Of a DNA stretch of 64,000 nt, positions 50,063 to 58,155 are shown piece after piece (the first letter of the stretch is position 1; every line of letters begins with the position of its first letter). The stretch is taken from assembly GCF_014207935.1 (NCBI RefSeq), contig NZ_JACHLL010000006.1:276642-340641 (forward strand), given 5' to 3'. Both the position numbers and the translations under genes were made by a program. The notes under the pieces were generated by a model. It worked only from the letters and a program-made list of their open reading frames with translations. It was not told the DNA's origin and did not search any database. The stretch is from Pseudomonas fluvialis. GTDB lineage: Bacteria > Pseudomonadota > Gammaproteobacteria > Pseudomonadales > Pseudomonadaceae.

Positions 50063-50857
50063 ATGAGCAACGCACACCTCGAACTGTCCGGCGTCGGCAT
50101 CAGCTTCCCCACCGACAAGGGCCTGTTCTGCGCCCTGCAGAACGTCAACCTGAAGATCGACCAGGGCGAGTTCGTCTCGCTGATCGGCCATTCCGGCTGC
50201 GGCAAATCCACCGTACTGAACATAGTCGCCGGCCTCTACCAGGCCAGCACCGGCGGTGTCATCCTCGACGGCCGCGAGGTCAACGAGCCCGGCCCCGAGC
50301 GCGCCGTGGTCTTCCAGAACCACAGCCTGCTGCCCTGGCTGACCTGCTATGAAAACGTCGAACTCGCCGTGCGCCAGGTGTTCAAGGGCGGCAAATCGCG
50401 CAAGGAAATGCGCGAGTGGGTCGAGCACAACCTCAACCTGGTGCACATGATGCACGCCAAGGACAAGCGCCCCGGCGAGATCTCCGGCGGCATGAAGCAG
50501 CGCATCGGCATCGCCCGTGCGCTGGCCATGCAGCCCAAGGTACTGCTGATGGACGAGCCCTTCGGCGCCCTGGACGCGCTGACCCGCGCCCACCTGCAGG
50601 ACTCGCTGATGGAGATCCACCGCGACCTGGGCAACACCGTGATCATGATCACCCACGACGTGGACGAGGCCGTGCTGCTCTCCGACCGTATCGTGATGAT
50701 GAGCAACGGCCCGTCGGCCACCGTGGGAGACATTCTCAAGGTCGAACTGGAACGTCCGCGCGACCGTCTTGAGCTCGCCAACGATGCGCGCTACCACGCC
50801 TGCCGTTCAGCGGTGCTGGAGTTCCTCTACGCCAAGCAGCAGCGTCCGGCAGCCTGA
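50063..50857 (+). CDS. nrtC: Nitrate ABC transporter ATPase (NrtC/NrtD-like)
   Basis: A 264-residue ATPase with Walker A GHSGCGKST (about 44-52), Q-loop VVFQNHSLLPW, ABC signature ISGGMKQRIGIARAL, Walker B KVLLMDEPFGALD and H-loop MITHDVDEA. It has a single domain, without the NrtA-like C-terminal extension of cyanobacterial NrtC, so it resembles NrtD. AAGGAG precedes the start. It is the last gene of the operon; no nitrate reductase gene follows. Confidence 0.92.
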   Translation: MSNAHLELSGVGISFPTDKGLFCALQNVNLKIDQGEFVSLIGHSGCGKSTVLNIVAGLYQASTGGVILDGREVNEPGPERAVVFQNHSLLPWLTCYENVELAVRQVFKGGKSRKEMREWVEHNLNLVHMMHAKDKRPGEISGGMKQRIGIARALAMQPKVLLMDEPFGALDALTRAHLQDSLMEIHRDLGNTVIMITHDVDEAVLLSDRIVMMSNGPSATVGDILKVELERPRDRLELANDARYHACRSAVLEFLYAKQQRPAA

Positions 50858-50865
50858 ACCGAGTA

Positions 50866-50899
50866 GGTTGACGGCTAGCCTGGGAGGCTGCCGTCAACC
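50866..50899. terminator. Strong hairpin ending nrtABC and the Gly-rich gene
   Basis: GGTTGACGGC and GCCGTCAACC (10 bp) enclose AGCC/GGCT around a 5-base loop, with one bulged T. It lies between convergent genes. No T-run is present on either side. Confidence 0.65.
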
Positions 50900-50903
50900 G
50901 GCC

Positions 50904-51440
50904 TCAGCCACGCCCGTTGTCGTCGCCGGCCTCAGCGCCGTCATCGCCACGGTCATCTCCGACATCATGATCGACCCCATCCTGCCCATGATCATCACCA
51001 GCCTCACCGTGGTCATCGCCAGCCTCGCCATGGTCATCACCGGCCTCGCCGCGTCCGTCCGGAGCCCGGCCATGATCCATCCCCGCCTTGCCGTGATCCT
51101 GACCGGCCTCGCCATGATCATCACCTGCCCGGCCATGATCACCCGAACCGCTATCACCGCCGTGGTCTCCTCCGCCGTGGTCTCCTCCACCCTGACCTCC
51201 GCCACCGGAGCCACTGCCACCATGACCGCCACCCGAACCGCCGCCCCCAGATCCGCCGCCATGACCTCCGCCACCTGAGCCGCCACCAGAGCCACCTCCG
51301 CCACCGCCTGAGCCGCCACCGCCACCTCCATCACGGGCAAATGCCTGATCCAGAGGGAGTAAGGTGGCCGGCAACAGGCAGGCTGCCAGGTAACTGCCAA
51401 GCACCAGCGCCCTAAGCGCAGTTTGCACTTTGGTATTCAT
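50904..51440 (-). CDS. Secreted glycine-rich protein with acidic heptapeptide repeats
   Basis: A 178-residue protein. Residues 1-36 form a signal peptide ending in AFA, then comes a Gly/Ser/His stretch of about 55 residues (GGGSGGG blocks), then about eight imperfect 7-residue repeats of the type AGDDHGE, rich in Asp, His and Glu. The DNA repeats with a 21-base period, which also opens long false frames. Such composition suggests a disordered, metal-binding or extracellular protein, but I do not recognise the family. The ATG at 51440 is chosen because AGGAG stands 8 bases upstream; the frame extends to 51458. Confidence 0.75.
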   Translation of the reverse strand: MNTKVQTALRALVLGSYLAACLLPATLLPLDQAFARDGGGGGGSGGGGGGSGGGSGGGGHGGGSGGGGSGGGHGGSGSGGGGQGGGDHGGGDHGGDSGSGDHGRAGDDHGEAGQDHGKAGMDHGRAPDGRGEAGDDHGEAGDDHGEAGDDHGQDGVDHDVGDDRGDDGAEAGDDNGRG

Positions 51441-51597
51441 GAGGTTTCTCCTGTTCACCCGACTTTCTCAGAATAGGCCGGCAGGCGCGGCCTACGAGGA
51501 GGATGGACAGACGGGCAATCACCATTGATCGCTGTGGTTTGCCCTGACAGGTGAACGCCCGTACACTGCCCGCCCTTTTTGCCAACGAGTGCGATTC

Positions 51598-52320
51598 ATG
51601 CTGTTCGCTCTGCGCATGGGACTGATGGGCCTGCACTTCGTGGTTGCCGGCATCCTCGGTCTGATTATCGGTATCTGCCGCCCGTTCAACCCCGACAACA
51701 GCCGCCTCTGTGCGCGTCTCTACTCGATGCCGGCCCTGCGCATCCTGCGCCTGAAGCTTTCGCGCGACGCCAAAGGCCTGCTGGAACACCAGCGCAGCTG
51801 CGTGATCATCGCCAACCACCAATCCAACTATGACCTCTATGTGCTCGGTCGCGTGGTGCCCAAGCGCACCGTCAGCATTGGCAAGAAAAGCCTCAAGTGG
51901 GTGCCCTTCTTCGGCCAACTGTACTGGCTGGCCGGCAACGTGCTGATCGAGCGCGGCAATGCCCAGCAAGCCAAGCAGGCCATGCTCACCACCACAGAAA
52001 CCCTCCAGCATCAGGACACCTCCATCTGGGTATTCCCGGAAGGTACGCGCAACAAGGGTGAGGGTCTGCTGCCGTTCAAGAAGGGCGCGTTCCAGATGGC
52101 CATTGCCGCCGGTGTGCCGATCATCCCGGTGTGTGTCAGCAGCTACGTCAAAAATATGCATCTCAATCGCTGGAATGCCGGCTCGATCAAGATCCGTTCG
52201 CTTCCGGCGATTTCCACCGCCGGCATGACCCTGGACGATATCCCCGAGCTGATGCAACGCTGCTGGGACCTGATGCAGCAGACCATCGCCCAGCTGGACG
52301 CGGAGCTGGTCCGCGCCTGA
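51598..52320 (+). CDS. 1-acyl-glycerol-3-phosphate acyltransferase (PlsC family)
   Basis: A 240-residue inner-membrane acyltransferase that makes phosphatidic acid from lysophosphatidic acid. The N-terminal helix is hydrophobic (ALRMGLMGLHFVVAGILGLIIGI). The catalytic HX4D motif appears in NHQSNYD near 73-79, the glycerol-phosphate-binding motif as FPEGTRNKGEG near 146-156, and VPIIPVCVSSY is motif IV. A GTG at 51589 is an alternative start. Pseudomonas genomes usually carry several PlsC paralogues, so no symbol is given. Confidence 0.88.
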   Translation: MLFALRMGLMGLHFVVAGILGLIIGICRPFNPDNSRLCARLYSMPALRILRLKLSRDAKGLLEHQRSCVIIANHQSNYDLYVLGRVVPKRTVSIGKKSLKWVPFFGQLYWLAGNVLIERGNAQQAKQAMLTTTETLQHQDTSIWVFPEGTRNKGEGLLPFKKGAFQMAIAAGVPIIPVCVSSYVKNMHLNRWNAGSIKIRSLPAISTAGMTLDDIPELMQRCWDLMQQTIAQLDAELVRA

Positions 52321-52365
52321 TAGGCCGAGTTGAAAAATCCCAGGCAGCGGGCGAAGCTGCCTGGT

Positions 52366-53232
52366 ATGAAAATCTTCTGTCTGTTTCTGCTGGTCACGGC
52401 CCTGCCCTCCTGGGCCGACCCGCTGCTGCACTACCCTCGCCACTCGCGTGACAGCGAGCCGGAAGCCTACGTGGCCGAACTGCTGCAACTGGCGGTGGAG
52501 CACGGTCCCGTTCGCTATCGGCTGCAACCCTCGGCCGAACCCATGGCCCAGTCCCGCGCCCAGCAGATGCTCGAACAGCACAGCCCACATCTGCAGGTGA
52601 TGTGGGCCATGACCACCCGCGAGCGCGAACAGCGCCTGCTGCCGATCCGCATCCCGATCTACAAGGGCCTGATCGGCTGGCGCATTAACCTGCTGCGCCA
52701 GCAAGATGCCCAGCGGCTCAGCCAGGTACACAACCTCGCCGACCTCAAGCCACTGCGTTTCGGCCAACGCCACGACTGGCCCGACACCCCCTTGCTACGC
52801 GCCAACGGCTTAGAGGTCGTCACCAGCCCCAGTTACAAAGGGCTGTTTGCCATGCTGCAGGCGCAACGTTTCGACGCCTTTCCGCGCGAGGTGGTGACCG
52901 TCTGGCAGGAGCAGGCAGATGCCATGCGCAACGGCCTGCAGCTGGCGGTCGATGAACACGTGGTGCTGCACTACCCCAGCGCCTTCTATTTCTTCACCTC
53001 GCGCCAGGACCCGCAACTGGCCGAACACCTGCGCCAGGGTCTGGAAGCGGCCATCGCCGACGGCAGCTTCGAGCGCCTGTTCCAGCAGCGCCATGGTGAG
53101 ACCCTGCGCCACGCTCGCCTGGAGCAACGGCGGGTCATCGAACTGGATAACCCCGATCTGCCCGCTGAAACGCCCTTTCACCGGCAGGAACTCTGGTACC
53201 GTCCCCAGGCACCCAGCACCGACAAGGAGTAA
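52366..53232 (+). CDS. Periplasmic solute-binding-like protein (SBP family 3 type)
   Basis: A 288-residue protein with a signal peptide (MKIFCLFLLVTALPSWA) and a two-lobe periplasmic-binding fold, seen in the RIPIYKGLIGWRINLL, LRFGQRHDWPDTPLL and YFFTSRQDPQLAEHLRQGLE segments. No transporter genes are adjacent. Similar orphan proteins in Pseudomonas are annotated as transporter substrate-binding domain proteins, some fused to signalling domains. The ligand is unknown. A TTG at 52330 is an alternative start but would disrupt the signal peptide. The CorA-like gene follows after 3 bases. Confidence 0.75.
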   Translation: MKIFCLFLLVTALPSWADPLLHYPRHSRDSEPEAYVAELLQLAVEHGPVRYRLQPSAEPMAQSRAQQMLEQHSPHLQVMWAMTTREREQRLLPIRIPIYKGLIGWRINLLRQQDAQRLSQVHNLADLKPLRFGQRHDWPDTPLLRANGLEVVTSPSYKGLFAMLQAQRFDAFPREVVTVWQEQADAMRNGLQLAVDEHVVLHYPSAFYFFTSRQDPQLAEHLRQGLEAAIADGSFERLFQQRHGETLRHARLEQRRVIELDNPDLPAETPFHRQELWYRPQAPSTDKE

Positions 53233-53235
53233 GCC

Positions 53236-54207
53236 GTGCAGCATGTGGTAGCCGCCGCCGTCTACAGCGCGGGACACAAGGTCCGCGACATTGCCCTCGA
53301 CGAGGGCCGACAATGGGCCAGGCAGCCAGGCCATTTCGCCTGGATCGGCCTGCATGATCCGGGCGCCGAGGAACTGCGCCTGCTGCAGCAGCAGTTCGAC
53401 CTGCACGAGCTGGCCCTGGAAGACGCCCTGGCCCAGCACACCCGGCCCAAGCTGGAAATCTTCGGCGATGCGCTGTTCATGGTGCTGTATTCGCCGCTTC
53501 GGGTGGACGGCCAGCTGCGCTTCGTCGAAACCCAGCTGTTTGCCGGCAAGGGCTATGTGATCAGCGCGCGCTACGGCAACTCGGCGCCGTACTCGACGGT
53601 GCGCCAGCGCTGTGAAGCGCGGCCGCTGCTGCTCGAGCATGGCGAGGATTTCGTGCTCTACGCCCTGCTCAGCTTCGTCATCGAAAACTACCGCCCACTG
53701 CTGGAACAAACCCATGGCGAACTGGAGGCACTGGAACAGGCGGTGCTGGAACGGCCGCTGGAACAAACCCAGATTGAACAGATTCATGGCCTGCGCCGCG
53801 ATCTGCTGCGTCTCAAGCGCTACGTCGGGCCTCTGGTGGAAATCTGCCAGGAACTGCAGCAGCTGGACTTCCCCTTCATCGACAAGCACATGCGCCCGTA
53901 CTTTCGCGATGTGGCGATCCACGTCAACCGCCTGCTGGAAGACCTGACCAACCAGCGCGAAATGGCCGATCACGCCATTGAATTGGGCCTGCTGCTGGAA
54001 GCCTCCCGGCAGAGCGTGGTGCAGCGCAAATTCGCCGCCTGGGCGGCGATACTCGCTTTCCCCACGGCCGTTGCCGGGATTTACGGCATGAATTTCGACT
54101 TCATGCCCGAGCTGCGCTGGCACTACGGTTACTTCACCGTCCTCGGAGTGATCGGCAGCGGCTGCCTGGCCCTGTTCGCCAACTTCAAGAGGCTGAAATG
54201 GCTGTAG
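53236..54207 (+). CDS. CorA-family magnesium/divalent cation transporter
   Basis: A 323-residue inner-membrane channel. The cytoplasmic N-terminal funnel domain (about 1-255) includes the long stalk helix, followed by two C-terminal membrane segments. The essential GMN selectivity motif is present in GIYGMNFDF at the end of the first, just before the periplasmic loop. The start is GTG at 53236, with AAGGAG 7 bases upstream. Whether it carries Mg, Co/Ni or Zn cannot be told from the sequence. Confidence 0.9.
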   Translation: MQHVVAAAVYSAGHKVRDIALDEGRQWARQPGHFAWIGLHDPGAEELRLLQQQFDLHELALEDALAQHTRPKLEIFGDALFMVLYSPLRVDGQLRFVETQLFAGKGYVISARYGNSAPYSTVRQRCEARPLLLEHGEDFVLYALLSFVIENYRPLLEQTHGELEALEQAVLERPLEQTQIEQIHGLRRDLLRLKRYVGPLVEICQELQQLDFPFIDKHMRPYFRDVAIHVNRLLEDLTNQREMADHAIELGLLLEASRQSVVQRKFAAWAAILAFPTAVAGIYGMNFDFMPELRWHYGYFTVLGVIGSGCLALFANFKRLKWL

Positions 54208-54210
54208 GGG

Positions 54211-54450
54211 TCAGAACAGCTCGATATCCGGGCCAGCCTCGTCGCGATTGCGCTCATTCATTTCCGTCACCACCAGCTCCTTGAGTTGCTCAAGGCAGCC
54301 GTCACTCAAGGCCGCAATATCCAGGCCGCGAAAACGCCGGTTCTGGAACTGGGCGGTAATGAAGCAGTTGTAATGGGCAAGACCCTGCCCGGGGATGCTG
54401 GTGACCTCGGAATGGCCAACCAGATTCAGCTCGCAGTACATACAGCGCAT
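54211..54450 (-). CDS. Small cysteine/histidine protein of unknown function
   Basis: A 79-residue protein beginning MRCMYCELNLVGHSEV and continuing with GQGLAHYNCFITAQF. The CxxC pair (C3, C6) followed by H13, H26 and C29 looks like a small zinc-binding site. The C-terminal half is an acidic helix. It is not a recognised family to me. It is convergent with the CorA-like gene, 3 bases apart, and seems to be a single gene. Confidence 0.65.
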   Translation of the reverse strand: MRCMYCELNLVGHSEVTSIPGQGLAHYNCFITAQFQNRRFRGLDIAALSDGCLEQLKELVVTEMNERNRDEAGPDIELF

Positions 54451-54612
54451 GACGACCTACAAAAAATCATATCAATAGGAGTCATGGGCCAATGCCCAGT
54501 GAGATGCCATTCCCAGCGGAGGGGAATGGCCTGCAACCCCGCTATCCTGAGCTTTCGCTGGTAGACCGGAGGCTTTGCGTCACTGCCTTTCGACAGTTTT
54601 GCCCATGACAAA
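54451..54612. other. Non-coding gap with a hairpin
   Basis: No gene is seen. GCCATTCC and GGAATGGC pair around 8 bases near 54502-54530, upstream of the small Cys/His gene; its role is unclear. Confidence 0.4.
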
Positions 54613-54646
54613 CAAAACGGGCGCGGATTTTTAAGGTCCGCGCCCG
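54613..54646 (-). terminator. Terminator after the glutamine amidotransferase gene
   Basis: CGGGCGCGGA and TCCGCGCCCG form a perfect 10-bp stem with a 9-base loop, followed on the minus strand by TTTTGTT. Confidence 0.88.
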
Positions 54647-54676
54647 CGATGTCAAACTGACATGACGACTGGCTGG

Positions 54677-55396
54677 TCAGGCGGCCTTGCCCTGAGCCAC
54701 GAAACGCATCATCCACTCGGCCACCGCACGCCCCTGCTGTTCCTGAGCCAGGCTCTGCACGGCCTGCTCATAGACCGCCGGCTCGTAGCTTTCGCGGCGC
54801 AGGTTGAGCAGATCGCGGGTGTAGTCGTGAATGAACTCCGGATGCCCCTGGAAGCACAGCACCTGATCGCCGATGTGGTAGGCGGCGTTCGGGCAGAACT
54901 CGCTGGTGGCGATCAGGGTCGCATTCTCCGGCAGGCGGGTGACCTGATCCTGGTGGTAGATCAGCATGTCGAGCGTCTCGCCGGCAGGCTCCATCCAGCT
55001 GGGTTTGCTGGTGATCTGGTAACGGTGCACGCCGATACCCCAGCCCTGTTCAGCCCGCTCGGTGTAACCACCCAGGATCAGCGCCAACAATTGGTGACCA
55101 AAACACACGCCCAGCAGCTTCTCGCCACGCTCATAGAGCGCCCTGACGTAGTCACGCAGATTAAGAATCCAGGGGTCGGAACCAAAGGAGTCGGCCTTAC
55201 TACCCGTAATCAGATATGCATCATAGCGTCGGTCCTCGGGAGGGTACTCACCGTTGACGACATTGTAGACCTCGAAGTCCGCCTCGATCGGCTGTTTGCT
55301 GAACAGCTGCTGGAACATGTGACCATAGCCTTTGTACTGGTCAGCCAGCTGGGGGCGGAGGTGATCGGTCTCTAGGATGCAAATGCGCTGTGGCAT
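54677..55396 (-). CDS. Class I glutamine amidotransferase-like protein
   Basis: A 239-residue protein resembling the glutaminase domain of GMP synthase. The nucleophile is C98 in LLGVCFGHQLLAL. The catalytic His-Glu pair is in CFQGHPEFIHDY (about 172-183). No synthetase domain is fused, so it is one of the stand-alone amidotransferases whose acceptor enzyme is unknown; relatives include gamma-glutamyl hydrolases of polyamines. It is a single gene with its own terminator. Confidence 0.88.
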   Translation of the reverse strand: MPQRICILETDHLRPQLADQYKGYGHMFQQLFSKQPIEADFEVYNVVNGEYPPEDRRYDAYLITGSKADSFGSDPWILNLRDYVRALYERGEKLLGVCFGHQLLALILGGYTERAEQGWGIGVHRYQITSKPSWMEPAGETLDMLIYHQDQVTRLPENATLIATSEFCPNAAYHIGDQVLCFQGHPEFIHDYTRDLLNLRRESYEPAVYEQAVQSLAQEQQGRAVAEWMMRFVAQGKAA

Positions 55397-55759
55397 ACGG
55401 GGTTGGCCCTCCTCTCAGGCAGCCAAGGGTGTTTTAGATATTTAACGCACCATCATGTTTTGTTGAACACTAACGGCGCGCATTATTCACCCATTTGACT
55501 TCTGAGAAAAGATGCTTTTTGCACATTTTTGCATGCCGTTTATCGCTCAAAAAAATGCACACTAATTTCACGGCAAACCCGCATGGCGCAAGGCCCCGCC
55601 GCTGGGCGCTCAGGGCTGTGAAGTGGGTGCGAAACACCCTTCTTGAATCTCCATGCCCAAGTGTTTTTCTCGGCAGGAAAAATCGACTCTGCACCCTCCG
55701 CGCATCTCAGAAACAGCAAGCCCAGACACATAGCCGAGCAAAAGATTTAACAGTCCCAT
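55397..55759. other. Non-coding stretch, AT-richer than its surroundings
   Basis: No credible gene is seen in these 363 bases; the 74-residue minus-strand frame at 55470-55694 has no signal, family likeness or ribosome-binding site. The A/T-rich part at about 55430-55560 could hold the amidotransferase promoter or a small RNA, but no clear promoter-terminator pair is visible. Confidence 0.5.
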
Positions 55760-55786
55760 AAAAAAGGCCCGCTCTCAGGCGGGCCT
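55760..55786 (-). terminator. Terminator after the acyl-CoA dehydrogenase gene
   Basis: GGCCCGC and GCGGGCC pair around a 6-base loop, and on the minus strand the stem is followed by TTTTTTATG. Confidence 0.9.
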
Positions 55787-55805
55787 TATCCGGTGACTTC
55801 GCCGC

Positions 55806-57035
55806 TCAGCGCGAAGCTTTCATCATGTCACGCGGCACATACTTGCCCACTTCGTACTTGCCGATGGCCATGCGGTGCACTTCGTCCGGGCCGTCGGCCA
55901 GACGCAGGGTACGCTGCATGGCGTACCAATAGGCCAGCGGGAAGTCGTTGGAGACGCCAGCGCCGCCGTGAATCTGGATGGCGCGGTCGATCACCTTGAG
56001 CGCGACGTTCGGCGCCACCACCTTGATCTGAGCGATTTCGCTGGCAGCCACCTTGTTGCCCACGGTGTCCATCATGTAGGCCGCGTTCAGGGTCAGCAGG
56101 CGCGCCATATTGATCTCCATGCGCGAGTCGGCGATGTGATCGAGGTTGCCCCCCAGACGCGCCAGCGGCTTGCCGAAGGCGGTGCGGGTCACGGCACGCT
56201 GGCACATCAGTTTGAGGGCGCGCTCGGCCATGCCGATGGAACGCATGCAGTGGTGGATGCGGCCTGGGCCGAGGCGGCCCTGGGCGATCTCGAAGCCACG
56301 GCCTTCACCCAGCAGCACGTTCTCGTAAGGCACGCGGACGTTCTCGAACACCACTTCGGCGTGGCCGTGCGGGGCATCGTCGTAGCCGAACACCGGCAGC
56401 GGACGAACGATCTTCACGCCCGGCGTCTCGGTCGGCACCAGAATCATCGAGTGCTGCTGGTGACGCGGCGCGTCCGGGTTGGTCAGGCCCATGAAGATCA
56501 TGATCTTGCAGCGCGGATCACAGGCACCGGAGGTCCACCACTTGCGGCCGTTGATCACCCACTCGTCACCCTCGCGCACGGCGCGGGCTTCCATGTTGGT
56601 GGCGTCGCTGGAGGCCACGCCCGGCTCGGTCATGGCAAAGGCGGAGCGGATCTCGCCGTTGAGCAGCGGCACCAGCCACTGCTGCTTCTGCGCCTCGTTG
56701 GCGTAGCGCACCAGCACTTCCATGTTGCCGGTGTCCGGCGCGGAACAGTTGAACGGCTCGGCACCGATCAGCGAGCTGCCCATGATCTCGGCCAGCGGCG
56801 CGTATTCGGTGTTGGTCAGGCCGGCACCCAACTCGGATTCCGGCAGGAACAGGTTCCACAGACCCTGAGCCTTGGCCTTGGCCTTGAGCTCCTCCATGAT
56901 CGCGGTCGGCTGCCAGCGATCACCTTCGTTGACCTGCTGCTCGAAGATCGCTTCGGCGGGATAAACATGCTCTTCCATGAACGCCATAACGCGTTCACGC
57001 AGAGCCTGGACTTTGGGGGAGTAGGCGAAATCCAT
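55806..57035 (-). CDS. Acyl-CoA dehydrogenase
   Basis: A 409-residue flavoprotein that introduces the alpha-beta double bond in acyl-CoA. The FAD/substrate segment [15 protein letters not shown] lies near 132-146 and the [13 protein letters not shown] flavin-binding region near 165-177. The C-terminal [18 protein letters not shown] is the family signature. It resembles the ACAD10/11-like subgroup. It is divergent from the LysR gene, a layout that suggests control by it. The substrate is unknown. Confidence 0.92.
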   Translation of the reverse strand: MDFAYSPKVQALRERVMAFMEEHVYPAEAIFEQQVNEGDRWQPTAIMEELKAKAKAQGLWNLFLPESELGAGLTNTEYAPLAEIMGSSLIGAEPFNCSAPDTGNMEVLVRYANEAQKQQWLVPLLNGEIRSAFAMTEPGVASSDATNMEARAVREGDEWVINGRKWWTSGACDPRCKIMIFMGLTNPDAPRHQQHSMILVPTETPGVKIVRPLPVFGYDDAPHGHAEVVFENVRVPYENVLLGEGRGFEIAQGRLGPGRIHHCMRSIGMAERALKLMCQRAVTRTAFGKPLARLGGNLDHIADSRMEINMARLLTLNAAYMMDTVGNKVAASEIAQIKVVAPNVALKVIDRAIQIHGGAGVSNDFPLAYWYAMQRTLRLADGPDEVHRMAIGKYEVGKYVPRDMMKASR

Positions 57036-57122
57036 GGGAGCTACCTTCTGACGGGCTTGGTTGTATCGGATGAGAAGATGCTAGATCAGCCCCGGAGATT
57101 TATCTAAGCTATTTTCCTCGTG

Positions 57123-57178
57123 TATGAACATTCATAAGCCATATATGATCCCGTGATGGGTATGATCAGCCCCATCAC
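57123..57178. promoter_or_regulatory. Two inverted repeats between the dehydrogenase and LysR genes
   Basis: TATGAA-CA-TTCATA (57123-57136) and GTGATGGG, 10 bases, CCCATCAC (57153-57178) lie in the 161-base divergent gap. The first is a plausible LysR-type operator. The second is 18 bases before the LysR start and could be an operator or an mRNA hairpin. Confidence 0.5.
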
Positions 57179-57196
57179 CTGTCAGGAGCGGTATAG

Positions 57197-58123
57197 ATGA
57201 ATCTCACCAAGGTCGACCTCAACCTGTTCATCGTCTTCGACGCCATCTATACCGAAGCCAACCTGACCCGCGCCGGGCAGATTGTCGGCATCACCCAGCC
57301 GGCGGTGTCCAACGCCCTGGCGCGCCTGCGCGAGACCTTCAATGATCCGCTGTTCGTGCGCACCGCACAGGGCATGGTACCCACGCCCATGGCACAGAAC
57401 ATCATCGGACCGGTGCGCAGCGCCCTGCAGTTGTTACGCGTATCGGTACAGGAAAGCCGCAGCTTCAATCCGCAGCAGGCCAACAAGACCTACCGCATCA
57501 GCATGACCGACCTTTCCGAGCAGATTCTTCTGCCGCCGCTGTTCCAGCGCCTGCGCCGGCTAGCCCCCAACATCTTCATCGAGAGTTTCCTGGCCAAGCG
57601 CCGCGAAACCACCAAGGAGCTGGCGGCCGGACGCCTGGACTTCGCCGTCGACGCGCCGCTGAACACCGACCCGCAGGTGCGTCACGTCAAGCTCATGGAA
57701 GATCGCTATGTCTGCGCCGTGCGCCAGGGGCATCCGCTGGCCAAGGACAAGCTGAGCCTGGACGAGTACATGTCGCTGACCCACATTCACATCTCCAGTC
57801 GCCGCAGCGGCCTCGGCCATGTCGACCTGGCGCTGGGCAAGATGGGCATCCAGCGCAAGATCGCCCTGCGCTCGCAGCACTACCTGATGGCCTCCAGCGT
57901 AATGCGCGATACCGACATGGCCATCACGGTGCCGGAGCGCTTTGCCCGCCGCCACAACCTGCACTTCATGACCCTGCCGGTGAAGGATGTACCGCCGCTG
58001 GAAACCCACCTGTACTGGCACGAAAGCACAGACCAGGACCCAGCCAACCGCTGGATGCGTGAGCAGATGATCGAACTGGCCCAGCAGATCACGGCCCAGG
58101 AAAGGGCTGAACAGGGCGCCTGA
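57197..58123 (+). CDS. LysR-family transcriptional regulator
   Basis: A 308-residue regulator. The N-terminal winged helix-turn-helix is evident (LTRAGQIVGITQPAVSNALARLRETFNDPLFVRT, about 22-55), followed by the two-lobed effector domain. It is close to the NodD/LeuO-like subgroup that begins MNLTKVDLNLFIVFDAI. AGGAG precedes the start by 9 bases. It is divergent from the acyl-CoA dehydrogenase gene, the likely target along with itself. Confidence 0.92.
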   Translation: MNLTKVDLNLFIVFDAIYTEANLTRAGQIVGITQPAVSNALARLRETFNDPLFVRTAQGMVPTPMAQNIIGPVRSALQLLRVSVQESRSFNPQQANKTYRISMTDLSEQILLPPLFQRLRRLAPNIFIESFLAKRRETTKELAAGRLDFAVDAPLNTDPQVRHVKLMEDRYVCAVRQGHPLAKDKLSLDEYMSLTHIHISSRRSGLGHVDLALGKMGIQRKIALRSQHYLMASSVMRDTDMAITVPERFARRHNLHFMTLPVKDVPPLETHLYWHESTDQDPANRWMREQMIELAQQITAQERAEQGA

Positions 58124-58131
58124 GGCGCCCT
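58113..58131 (+). terminator. Hairpin enclosing the LysR stop codon
   Basis: AGGGCGCC and GGCGCCCT form an 8-bp stem whose 3-base loop is the TGA stop itself. Only a short TT follows, so its efficiency as a terminator is unclear. It lies between convergent genes. Confidence 0.5.
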
Positions 58132-58155
58132 TCGCAGGTAGTTTTCACCGGACTG

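Noticed and set aside
50930..51150. Short regularly spaced repeats that could be mistaken for a CRISPR array
   Set aside because: The 21-base units are contiguous, in frame and encode AGDDHGE-type heptads; there are no unique spacers.
55470..55694. A 74-residue minus-strand frame between the amidotransferase and dehydrogenase genes
   Set aside because: No ribosome-binding site, no family likeness, atypical Arg/Cys-rich composition.
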